This document shows, one piece after another, positions 1 to 5,177 of a stretch of 7,868 bases of DNA (position 1 is its first letter; every line of letters begins with the position of its first letter). The notes below the pieces were generated by a model, which saw only the letters and a program-made list of their open reading frames with translations, had not been told where the DNA came from and searched no databases. Made by a program: the position numbers and the translations under genes. The stretch spans positions 256 to 8,123 of the forward strand of contig DUKA01000072.1 of assembly GCA_013329615.1 (NCBI GenBank), read 5' to 3'. The stretch is from Candidatus Bathyarchaeota archaeon (GTDB taxonomy: Archaea > Thermoproteota > Bathyarchaeia > TCS64).

Positions 1-5
1 CTCCT
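1..5 (-). promoter_or_regulatory. Shine-Dalgarno of a gene just left of the window
   Basis: Read on the minus strand, the last bases of the window are ATAGGAG, a good match to the archaeal anti-16S ribosome binding sequence. A TATA-like box lies about 20 bases upstream (18-30). Together they predict a minus-strand gene whose start codon lies a few bases beyond the left edge. The gene itself cannot be seen. Confidence 0.45.
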
Positions 6-17
6 ATTGACGGGGGC

Positions 18-30
18 TATACTTTAAAAC
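18..30 (-). promoter_or_regulatory. TATA-like box for the next minus-strand gene
   Basis: The minus strand reads GTTTTAAAGTATA, an AT-rich block in GC-rich surroundings, placed so that transcription would start close to the left edge. It follows the stop codon of the dehydrogenase gene by about 37 bases. The next gene is therefore probably transcribed from its own promoter rather than only by read-through. Promoter activity is inferred from sequence and spacing alone. Confidence 0.4.
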
Positions 31-66
31 CATTTCCAGTGGCGCATGGGTGAAACGGCGATATTT

Positions 67-1023
67 TCAGGCCACCCTGTTCGGTGGTTCCCTGCCCTCG
101 AGGACATCTAATACGCCCTGTGCAACCTGCGTCGCCATCCTCTGCATCGCCTCGAGGCTACTCGCGGCGAGGTGGGGCGCGATGACGACGTTGTCCATCC
201 CGATGAGTGGGTTGTCTGGCTGGATTGGCTCCTGCTCGAAGACATCGAGCGCGGCGGCGGAGACGTGGCCGCTCCTCAGCGCCTCGACGAGGGCCGCCTC
301 ATCCATCACCCTCCCACGGGCCGTGTTGATTATCTTCACACCCCTCTTCATGGCGGCGATCTCCTTCCCGCCGATGATGTGATGTGTCTCAGCCGAGCCG
401 GGCAGGTGTAGACTAATGATGTCGCTCCGAGAGAGGAGGTCCGGGAGCTCCGCCCACTCGATGTCTATTTCCTTCTCTACGTCGGGGTGTCTTGTCCTGC
501 TCCAGTAGAAGAGCTTCACGTCGAACGCCTTCAGGCGGCGGGCGGTGGCGGCGCCTATCCGCCCCATGCCTATGAGACCGATAGTCTTCCCCATCAACTC
601 GGCGCCTATGAGGTCGCCGTACTTTCTGCTCCAGCCGCCCGTCCTCGTCGCCTTGTCGGCTGAGGCGATTCTGCGGGTCATCGAGAGCATGAGGGCCACT
701 GCCATCTCCGCGACCGTCACAGTCAACGCATCGGGGGTGTTCAAGACAACCTTGCCGAGCTCCCTCGCGGCGGCGAGATCGACGTGATCACACCCTATGC
801 CATGAACCCCGACGGCGCGCAGACAGGGACTGGCCGCCATGATCTCACGCGTCACCTTAACACCGCCGCGTGTGATGAAGCCGTCCGCCTCGGGGGCGAC
901 GCGCAACAACGCGTCCTCCTTCGCTCCACTCGGGAGGCTTATGACCTTCACACCTCTCGCGTCGAGGAGCCTGATGCCGGTCTCGTTGATGGGCTCGGTT
1001 ACCACAACAGTCCACTTAGGCAA
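67..1023 (-). CDS. D-isomer-specific 2-hydroxyacid dehydrogenase (phosphoglycerate dehydrogenase-like)
   Basis: A cytosolic NAD(P)-dependent oxidoreductase of 318 residues from the chosen start. Catalytic residues are Arg236 (NTARG), Glu265 (DVFEQEP) and His284 (APH), the classic triad of this family. The Rossmann fingerprint GMGRIG is at 152-157, between two halves of the substrate domain. There is no C-terminal ACT domain, so it is the short form; the length is normal for that. It is close in style to 3-phosphoglycerate dehydrogenase, but hydroxypyruvate or glyoxylate reductase and sulfolactate dehydrogenase have the same layout, so the substrate is not certain. The frame opens to an ATG at 1113, but that adds 30 Arg/Ser/Pro-rich residues and overlaps the upstream gene by 53 bases. 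The TTG at 1023 gives MPKWTVVVTEP, a normal N-terminus, 37 bases after the upstream stop. No Shine-Dalgarno is visible before it. It is probably co-transcribed with the CBS gene. Confidence 0.88.
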   Translation of the reverse strand: MPKWTVVVTEPINETGIRLLDARGVKVISLPSGAKEDALLRVAPEADGFITRGGVKVTREIMAASPCLRAVGVHGIGCDHVDLAAARELGKVVLNTPDALTVTVAEMAVALMLSMTRRIASADKATRTGGWSRKYGDLIGAELMGKTIGLIGMGRIGAATARRLKAFDVKLFYWSRTRHPDVEKEIDIEWAELPDLLSRSDIISLHLPGSAETHHIIGGKEIAAMKRGVKIINTARGRVMDEAALVEALRSGHVSAAALDVFEQEPIQPDNPLIGMDNVVIAPHLAASSLEAMQRMATQVAQGVLDVLEGREPPNRVA

Positions 1024-1060
1024 GGGGATCGTTGAAAATGGGACTAGGGAGGTTAAGAAT

Positions 1061-2224
1061 CTACGGGCGCCCGTGCCCCCGGCGCGGGACCTTCGTGGGC
1101 TCGTGCTTCGCATGCTTCAACGCCTTCTCGAGCGAGGCAACGAGACCGTCGAATGTCTGGACGAGGTCGTAGCCCGACTCCGTGGCCTGGAACTGCTCAC
1201 GCGGGCCCGTAATGCGTGCCGTTACATCGTATCTGACCTTCTCGCCGCCCTTCTCAGACTTCTTGATCACGACCTGCACGTTGTCTATATCGGGGTGCAT
1301 CCTGAGGCCGAGTTGTACGGCGCGCTTCAGCTTGTCCTCGGCGAGGCTCCGCTCGAGGAACTCCTCGTTCGTCAGGCCGACTATAGAGATGGGTAGCTCG
1401 GGCTCCTTCTCAGGCTCCGCGACGAGCTGCAGCAGCTCCTTTGGGGTTATGATGCCTAGGACGCCGCCGTTGTCGTCGACGAGTATGGCGGCACTCTTCT
1501 CCTGATCCCGCAGGCCTTTAGCGACGTCGAGGGCCGTTGCGCCGGGCTTGAAGGTGAGCGGGTGGTCATCCATTATGCCCTCAACCGTCCCCGGATACTT
1601 GGTCACCTTCTCCCCCGGTCTCTCGCCGGTCTTCATCCGCCCTATCCCCGTCGCGAAGACCTGGACGATGCCCTGCGCCGTGACTATGCCGACCAGCTTC
1701 TCATCCTTCACTATAGGAACGTGACTGAAGCCCTTGTCGAGCATGAGCTTCCTCGCCTCGGCGACCTTCGCGAAGACACCGAGCACCGTGGGGGGCATCT
1801 TGGCGACGTCCTTGGCGGGCGTCTTCTTCAACTCGGGGCAGTCTGCCATGGCGGCGACGATGTCCACCTGAGAGACTATGCCTACGGGCCGCATGTTATC
1901 GACGACGGGTAGGGCTCTGGCGTTGATCCTGAGAAGTTCTGTCGCGACGCCCCGTACCCAACTGTCGGCCGTGACCGGCGTCTGCCACTGGCTCTTCCAG
2001 AGCCTCTCTACCTTGGTTTGTTCGATTTGTTCGACGTTAAGGAGGTCCCTGATGGTGACCATGCCGATCTTGCCTCCACCGACGACGAGAGCCTCGTAGC
2101 GGCCGGTCTTCTCAAGCTCCCCCTTGACTTTACTAGCGGAGTCCTCGGGGGTGAAGACGCTCACCCGCCTCTCGATGAGTTCGGATATCTCGGTCTGGGA
2201 CAATTCATCGATTGTTTTCGCCAA
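1061..2224 (-). CDS. Four-CBS-domain protein with C-terminal HPF-like (ribosome hibernation-type) domain
   Basis: A soluble protein of 387 residues. Four CBS repeats are recognisable at about 20-70, 80-128, 140-190 and 215-270. Each ends in the typical hydrophobic strand plus helix, such as VGIVSQVDIV, VGIVTAQGIV and LGIITPKELL. They would form two Bateman modules, which in known families bind AMP, ATP or related nucleotides. Residues about 280-375 resemble the sigma-54-modulation/HPF ribosome-binding fold: paired strands (NVQVVIKK, YDVTARITG) and a final helix beginning GYDLVQTFDG, where HPF proteins have a D-x-Y/x-AID-like stretch. The tail is basic (RRGHGRP). The TTG start at 2224 is preceded by GAGGT at 7 bases' distance and a TATA box at 2261-2266. 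An upstream ATG is out of frame. I infer a nucleotide-sensing ribosome-associated factor. The CBS part is certain; the HPF assignment is probable. Confidence 0.88.
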   Translation of the reverse strand: MAKTIDELSQTEISELIERRVSVFTPEDSASKVKGELEKTGRYEALVVGGGKIGMVTIRDLLNVEQIEQTKVERLWKSQWQTPVTADSWVRGVATELLRINARALPVVDNMRPVGIVSQVDIVAAMADCPELKKTPAKDVAKMPPTVLGVFAKVAEARKLMLDKGFSHVPIVKDEKLVGIVTAQGIVQVFATGIGRMKTGERPGEKVTKYPGTVEGIMDDHPLTFKPGATALDVAKGLRDQEKSAAILVDDNGGVLGIITPKELLQLVAEPEKEPELPISIVGLTNEEFLERSLAEDKLKRAVQLGLRMHPDIDNVQVVIKKSEKGGEKVRYDVTARITGPREQFQATESGYDLVQTFDGLVASLEKALKHAKHEPTKVPRRGHGRP

Positions 2225-2231
2225 GTAAAGA

Positions 2232-2236
2232 ACCTC
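2232..2236 (-). promoter_or_regulatory. Shine-Dalgarno GAGGT deciding the TTG start of the CBS gene
   Basis: The minus strand carries GAGGT, seven bases before the TTG at 2224. This supports a TTG start, because the nearby upstream ATG is not in frame and no in-frame ATG lies close by. Confidence 0.55.
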
Positions 2237-2259
2237 GTGTGATCATTCGGCTTTGCCGG

Positions 2260-2267
2260 TTATATAG
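2260..2267. promoter_or_regulatory. Symmetric TATA box in the divergent promoter
   Basis: TTATATAG lies between the divergently transcribed CBS gene (start 2224) and NRDE gene (start 2323). The TATATA core reads the same on both strands. For the minus strand it predicts transcription start near 2234-2237, a leader of about 10 bases. For the plus strand it predicts a start near 2290 and a leader of about 33 bases. A second plus-oriented candidate, TTATA at 2287-2291, could instead start the NRDE transcript just before its GTG. The assignment to the CBS gene is the stronger one. Confidence 0.5.
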
Positions 2268-2313
2268 TTACACATGGCTGGAAACCTTATACGGGAGACT
2301 GGGAACCCTAAAC

Positions 2314-2317
2314 GGAG
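2314..2317 (+). promoter_or_regulatory. Shine-Dalgarno GGAG deciding the GTG start of the NRDE gene
   Basis: GGAG stands five bases before the GTG at 2323. It supports starting at GTG-TGC, which places a cysteine at position 2, rather than at the ATG 111 bases upstream. That longer start would overlap the divergent CBS gene and the promoter. Confidence 0.6.
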
Positions 2318-2322
2318 CATCA

Positions 2323-3099
2323 GTGTGCACCCTGATAGCACTCTGCGGATTCCTGCGAGACTACCCGGTGCTTGTCCTCCATAACAGGTACCTGAACCGC
2401 GGCACAGTTGAGGAACCGCCGCGCGTCTTCGAGGGCAAGAGGCACGTCTACGCACCATACGACGTTGCCTCCAAGGGCACGTGGATCGGATTCAACGAGG
2501 AAGGCCTACTAGTCGCCGTCACGAACCAAGAGACTGAGCTTCTGGAGAAGCCAGCGCGGAGCAGGGGGTTACTCGCCATGGATCTCCTAGACGGCTGCGC
2601 CTCAGCTGAGGAGGCGAAGGGATTCCTCACCGACCCCGACGTGCGCTGGGACTACAGGCGCGGGAACTTCTTCGTGGCAGACTCCGAGTCCGCATGGCAC
2701 GTGGTCTGGGACAGGGAGACGGAGGTGCGCCACCTCGAAGCCGGCGGCCACGTCGTCACGACGCTGACGGTCTTCCCCGGTGTCGACTGGACGGAGAGGG
2801 CGGAGAGGATGTGGGTGAACGTCGAGAAGAGGAGGATACGCGCCCTCCAGCTAATCGACGGGCTACAGCCGGGAAACTTGGACAGCCTCATGGCGTCCCT
2901 GAAGGATTTCGGGACAGACCACGGTGCGGAGAAGGGCCCCGGTTCAATATGTTACCATTACCCCACAAGAGAATATGTCCAGACAAGCTCGACGATAATC
3001 GCCGTCGGTACCGATGTCTCCGATTCGAGGATACACTATTGCCCCGGCAACCCTTGCGAGAAGGAGTACAGTAATTATACATCGATAATTTGTAACTAA
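2323..3099 (+). CDS. NRDE/TANGO2 family Ntn-hydrolase-like protein
   Basis: 258 residues from a GTG start. The N-terminus MCTLIAL matches the family, where Cys2 becomes the N-terminal nucleophile of an Ntn-hydrolase fold after Met removal. Other family landmarks are YAPYD (44-48), KGTWIGFN (51-58), VAVTN (64-68), GNFFVAD (114-120) and, near the end, SIC (208-210) and SSTIIAVG (222-229). The start is fixed by the Cys2 position and GGAG five bases upstream; the frame extends 37 codons further, but that stretch lies in the promoter region. The signature Asn-Arg-Asp-Glu block reads HNRYLNR here, as if Asp-Glu were missing. No signal peptide or membrane segment is visible, so it is probably cytosolic. 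The substrate of archaeal members is unknown; eukaryotic TANGO2 is linked to lipid, acyl-CoA or heme homeostasis. The family call is firm, the function is not. Confidence 0.85.
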   Translation: MCTLIALCGFLRDYPVLVLHNRYLNRGTVEEPPRVFEGKRHVYAPYDVASKGTWIGFNEEGLLVAVTNQETELLEKPARSRGLLAMDLLDGCASAEEAKGFLTDPDVRWDYRRGNFFVADSESAWHVVWDRETEVRHLEAGGHVVTTLTVFPGVDWTERAERMWVNVEKRRIRALQLIDGLQPGNLDSLMASLKDFGTDHGAEKGPGSICYHYPTREYVQTSSTIIAVGTDVSDSRIHYCPGNPCEKEYSNYTSIICN

Positions 3100-3107
3100 A
3101 TTACCAA

Positions 3108-3121
3108 CTCTAAGGGTAGAG
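3108..3121 (+). terminator. Possible terminator hairpin after the NRDE gene
   Basis: CTCTA and TAGAG form a perfect 5-bp stem with an AGGG loop, nine bases past the NRDE stop, followed by CTAATTTAT, which holds only a short T run. It may aid termination of the plus-strand transcript. The stem is short and AT-containing, so this is a weak call. The AT-rich tail could equally be a promoter element for the structured region that follows. Confidence 0.3.
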
Positions 3122-3122
3122 C

Positions 3123-3132
3123 TAATTTATCT
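3123..3132 (+). promoter_or_regulatory. Possible TATA box for a plus-strand spacer RNA
   Basis: TAATTTATCT is AT-rich within GC-rich flanks and lies about 26 bases before position 3154, where the folded part of the spacer begins. That is the normal archaeal TATA-to-start distance. No comparable TATA box is evident on the minus strand upstream of 3352, so plus-strand transcription is favoured. This is inference from spacing only. Confidence 0.3.
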
Positions 3133-3153
3133 CCGCATACGCATCACATATTT

Positions 3154-3352
3154 GCGGGTCCACTCTGACCCGCCACGGTGAGCCGGGTAAAACAGGGCTG
3201 TTCGATTTTGGCTAACCAATTTCTCGATAAATTATCCTAATCAACTCGGTTATTGTCGAGCACTATGGTGCAGCGGTGCCGGAGAAGATAAACGGTTCCG
3301 GCTTATGACTGGATAGAACAGCCCGGTTCACGCGGGTTAGAATCTCGCCCGC
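3154..3352. ncRNA. Candidate structured non-coding RNA in the convergent spacer
   Basis: The 274 bases between the convergent NRDE and cyclodeaminase-family genes hold no credible ORF but fold strongly. Contiguous bases 3316-3341 pair with 3195-3203 (9 bp), 3178-3184 (7 bp, one G-U) and 3164-3173 (10 bp, one G-U). One-sided bulges at 3174-3177 and 3185-3194 separate these helices. GCGGG 3154-3158 can also pair with CCCGC 3348-3352. Inside lie smaller hairpins: TTGG/CCAA (3208-3219), GATA/TATC (3226-3236), CTCG/CGAG (3245-3260) and GCCGGAG/TTCCGGC (3278-3302). I searched by eye for landmarks of SRP RNA, RNase P RNA, 5S rRNA, tRNA and C/D-box RNA and found no fit. The strand is open; a TATA-like box before 3154 slightly favours plus. 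It could also be a DNA-level palindrome or mobile-element remnant. Confidence 0.4.
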
Positions 3353-3362
3353 CGCGCGGGGT

Positions 3363-3369
3363 AAAAAAA
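3363..3369 (-). terminator. Oligo-T terminator of the cyclodeaminase-family gene
   Basis: Read on the minus strand, seven consecutive T residues begin five bases after the TAA stop. Runs of T on the non-template strand are the usual intrinsic termination signal in archaea. It probably ends the acetyltransferase-synthase-GTPase-cyclodeaminase transcript before it enters the structured spacer. Confidence 0.6.
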
Positions 3370-3373
3370 GGGT

Positions 3374-4357
3374 TTAGTTGGGGAGCTCTGTGCCGATCTT
3401 CTTCTTGACAGCGAGCCCGTAGACCTTGGCGCCTGTACCGACGTCCTCTATGGCGAGGCCCGTTGCCTTGAAGAGGGTGATCTCGTCGGGGGATGTGCGC
3501 CCCTTCTTCTGTCCTGAGACGATCTCACCCATCTCGGCGTAGATGTCCTTCTCCGAGATCGCACCCTCCTCCTTCGGCTTGGCGAAGTCGCCGACGACGA
3601 AGGCCTGCGGGACGAAGTCGACCACGAGCTTGTTCGCCTTCTTGATCACGCTGGTCTCAAGCTCCCTCTTCGCGGCGACGTCCGCGCCTATCGCGGAGAC
3701 GTGGGCACCCTTCTTTAGCCACTCGCCCTTGATGAAGGGGGTGGAGCTGGGTGTGCAGGTGATGACGATGTCGCTGCCCTTCGTCGCCTCTTCCGCCGAC
3801 TTCGCGGCGACGAAGTCGACGCTCGGGTACATCGCCTTCATGTCCTTGATGAATGGCGGGATCGCCTCGGGGAGGATATCGAATATCTTGACCTTCTTGA
3901 TCTTGGGGCGGACGAGCATCAGCCCCATGATCTGGCTCCTGCCCTGGACGCCGAGGCCGCAGAGGCCCACTTCTTTTGCGTCCTCGCGTGCGAGGTACTT
4001 TATTCCCACGGCGCCGGCGGCGCCTGTGCGGACAGCTGTGACGTATGTCCCGTCCATAATGGCGAGGGGGGAGCCGTTCTCGATGCTGTTGATGATGATC
4101 TTCGCCTGAACCGCGGGGAGGTTGTACTCCTTCTTGTTGCCCGGGTGGACGGTAACGAGCTTTGTGCCCGCCGCGTTGAGTTTGGGCATGTACGCCGGCA
4201 TCGCGATGAGCACACCCTTGGGGAAGTGCAGGTAGACCCTCGGTGGCATCTCGATGGCCTTGTTGCCCATCTCCCGGAAGCCACCTTCGACGGCCTCAAA
4301 GGCGCTCTTCATGTCAAGCACCTGCTTGACCTCGTCTTGCGTGAGGTAAAGAACCAT
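3374..4357 (-). CDS. Ornithine cyclodeaminase / alanine dehydrogenase (mu-crystallin) family enzyme
   Basis: A 327-residue soluble NAD(P)-dependent enzyme, the usual family length. Visible landmarks are GTKLVTVHPGN (64-74, with Lys66 at the substrate carboxylate site in the family), AVRTGAAGA (108-116, Arg110), the Rossmann loop GLGVQG (134-139), SAIGAD (221-226, with Asp226 at the catalytic aspartate position) and the C-terminal DEITLFKATGLAIED (291-305). Members either reductively aminate or deaminate amino acids (archaeal alanine dehydrogenase), cyclise ornithine to proline, or reduce cyclic imines. The motifs do not decide between these. The ATG start has GGAG six bases upstream. The gene lies 53 bases after the GPN GTPase gene and has its own TATA-like box. 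A perfect 16-bp palindrome overlaps its Shine-Dalgarno, which suggests separate regulation. It ends at a T7 terminator. The family is certain, the substrate open. Confidence 0.92.
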   Translation of the reverse strand: MVLYLTQDEVKQVLDMKSAFEAVEGGFREMGNKAIEMPPRVYLHFPKGVLIAMPAYMPKLNAAGTKLVTVHPGNKKEYNLPAVQAKIIINSIENGSPLAIMDGTYVTAVRTGAAGAVGIKYLAREDAKEVGLCGLGVQGRSQIMGLMLVRPKIKKVKIFDILPEAIPPFIKDMKAMYPSVDFVAAKSAEEATKGSDIVITCTPSSTPFIKGEWLKKGAHVSAIGADVAAKRELETSVIKKANKLVVDFVPQAFVVGDFAKPKEEGAISEKDIYAEMGEIVSGQKKGRTSPDEITLFKATGLAIEDVGTGAKVYGLAVKKKIGTELPN

Positions 4358-4360
4358 GAT

Positions 4361-4376
4361 TATCTCCTAGGAGATA
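4361..4376. promoter_or_regulatory. Perfect 16-bp palindrome over the ribosome binding site (candidate operator)
   Basis: TATCTCCTAGGAGATA is a perfect inverted repeat ending three bases before the ATG of the cyclodeaminase-family gene. Its right half on the minus strand supplies the GGAG Shine-Dalgarno. A TATA-like box at 4392-4397 puts the predicted transcript start near 4368, inside the palindrome. A dimeric repressor binding here would block initiation; in RNA the 5' half could instead mask the ribosome site. Part of the symmetry may simply follow from the GGAG requirement. Confidence 0.45.
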
Positions 4377-4391
4377 GGCACATGGACGCCG

Positions 4392-4397
4392 TATTAA
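4392..4397 (-). promoter_or_regulatory. TATA-like box for the cyclodeaminase-family gene
   Basis: The minus strand reads GGGAAAAATCGTTAATACGG. TTAATA is the TATA element and the purine/A-rich block ahead of it resembles a BRE. Spacing predicts transcription start near 4368 and an 11-base leader. It lies in the 53-base gap after the GPN GTPase stop. Confidence 0.4.
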
Positions 4398-4410
4398 CGA
4401 TTTTTCCCGG

Positions 4411-5172
4411 CTAGGGAGTGAACTTCTCCCCGCCGGTGAAGACGCGCTGTAGCTCCGAGTATAGGACGTGGAAGCCGTCCTGCGTCTTTGAGGAGACCGC
4501 GATGGGGCTAAACTCGACGCCCATCCTCTCGATGATCTCGAGCATGTCCTCACTCATCTCCTTGTTCATGCCACTCAGCTTGGCGTCCACCGCCTCACGA
4601 AGCACCTCCGAGTCATCCGCCCAACTCATCATGCCCTCCAACTCAGTCTCCTTGAGGAGGTCGACCTTGCTGAAGACCTGAAACTGGGGGAGCTGGAAGC
4701 GGATGTTTATGGCGGATGCGAGGAACATATTCATGACGTAGTTGAGGGGGTCCCTGCAGAAGCCCGCGTCGAAAAGGTAGACGAGCCCCTTGTCCGCGTC
4801 CGTGAGCTTCTCGGCGACCTCCGCGCCTATATTGCGGAAGGCGAACAGCTCCATCTGCCCCGGGGTGTCGACTATGCAGATATCGGGGGTGAAGTCTTCG
4901 ATGTCCTGACTCACCTGATCAATAACATCTTTGATCATGTCGGTAGCGGCTACTAGCCCGCCGTTGGGTCCTAACCCATACTCCTCCATAACGTCTTCGA
5001 CCTTGATGTAGTCGCGGATGTCGACGTTAGCGGAGTAGGGCAGGCTTGGGGCACCGGGGTCGAGGTTTATAGCCATGACGTCCTCGCGCTGCATCTCGAG
5101 GAAGCGGCTGAAGGCTGCGGTGAGGCTGGACTTGCCGCTTCCGGCTGTCCCAACCATGAATATCATGTGCAT
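4411..5172 (-). CDS. GPN-loop GTPase (XAB1/Gpn family)
   Basis: A 253-residue cytosolic P-loop GTPase of the GPN family, of normal length for the archaeal single-copy type. Visible motifs: G1/P-loop GTAGSGKSS (8-16); the LDPG stretch (37-40) of family members; the diagnostic Gly-Pro-Asn loop at 68-70 (YGLGPNGG); G3 DTPGQME (102-108); G4 SKVD (168-171); and G5-like SSK (227-229). Archaeal homologues form homodimers; eukaryotic Gpn1-3 act in RNA polymerase II assembly and nuclear import, but the archaeal role is unsettled. The ATG at 5172 lies five bases after the inositol-phosphate synthase stop, so the two are one operon and translation may be coupled. A second ATG two codons later gives MIFMVGTAGSGKSS and is an equally possible start. 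No strong Shine-Dalgarno is visible. Confident call. Confidence 0.95.
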   Translation of the reverse strand: MHMIFMVGTAGSGKSSLTAAFSRFLEMQREDVMAINLDPGAPSLPYSANVDIRDYIKVEDVMEEYGLGPNGGLVAATDMIKDVIDQVSQDIEDFTPDICIVDTPGQMELFAFRNIGAEVAEKLTDADKGLVYLFDAGFCRDPLNYVMNMFLASAINIRFQLPQFQVFSKVDLLKETELEGMMSWADDSEVLREAVDAKLSGMNKEMSEDMLEIIERMGVEFSPIAVSSKTQDGFHVLYSELQRVFTGGEKFTP

Positions 5173-5177
5173 TGTGG

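Noticed and set aside
839..1396. Plus-strand open frame of 185 codons
   Set aside because: It lies across the ends of two well-supported minus-strand genes and shows no recognisable protein features.
3195..3324. 5S rRNA-like closing helix of 9 bp around 130 bases
   Set aside because: The size and terminal helix fit, but the conserved loop C, loop E and arm sequences of archaeal 5S rRNA are absent on both strands.
3164..3341. Integron attC-like recombination site or MITE
   Set aside because: GTTAGAA at 3336 only partly matches the attC core, the bulges are much larger than extrahelical bases of attC, and no recombinase, transposase or target duplication is visible.
3332..3352. T-arm-like hairpin GCGGG-TTAGAAT-CTCGC suggesting a tRNA 3' half
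   Set aside because: The loop lacks the invariant C56, and no convincing anticodon arm or fully paired acceptor stem could be built from upstream bases; an attempted acceptor at 3271-3277 has a mismatch and no anticodon stem follows.
3154..3352. SRP RNA or short RNase P RNA
   Set aside because: Neither the SRP helix-8 GGAAGCAG-type motif nor the RNase P P4 core motifs were found on either strand.
3543..4109. Plus-strand open frame of 188 codons
   Set aside because: It lies wholly opposite the cyclodeaminase-family gene and its hydrophobic composition mirrors the antisense reading of that gene.
4400..4405. T5 run as a terminator
   Set aside because: The T residues are on the plus strand, whereas the flanking genes are on the minus strand; there it reads as A residues and fits better as the BRE-like part of a promoter.
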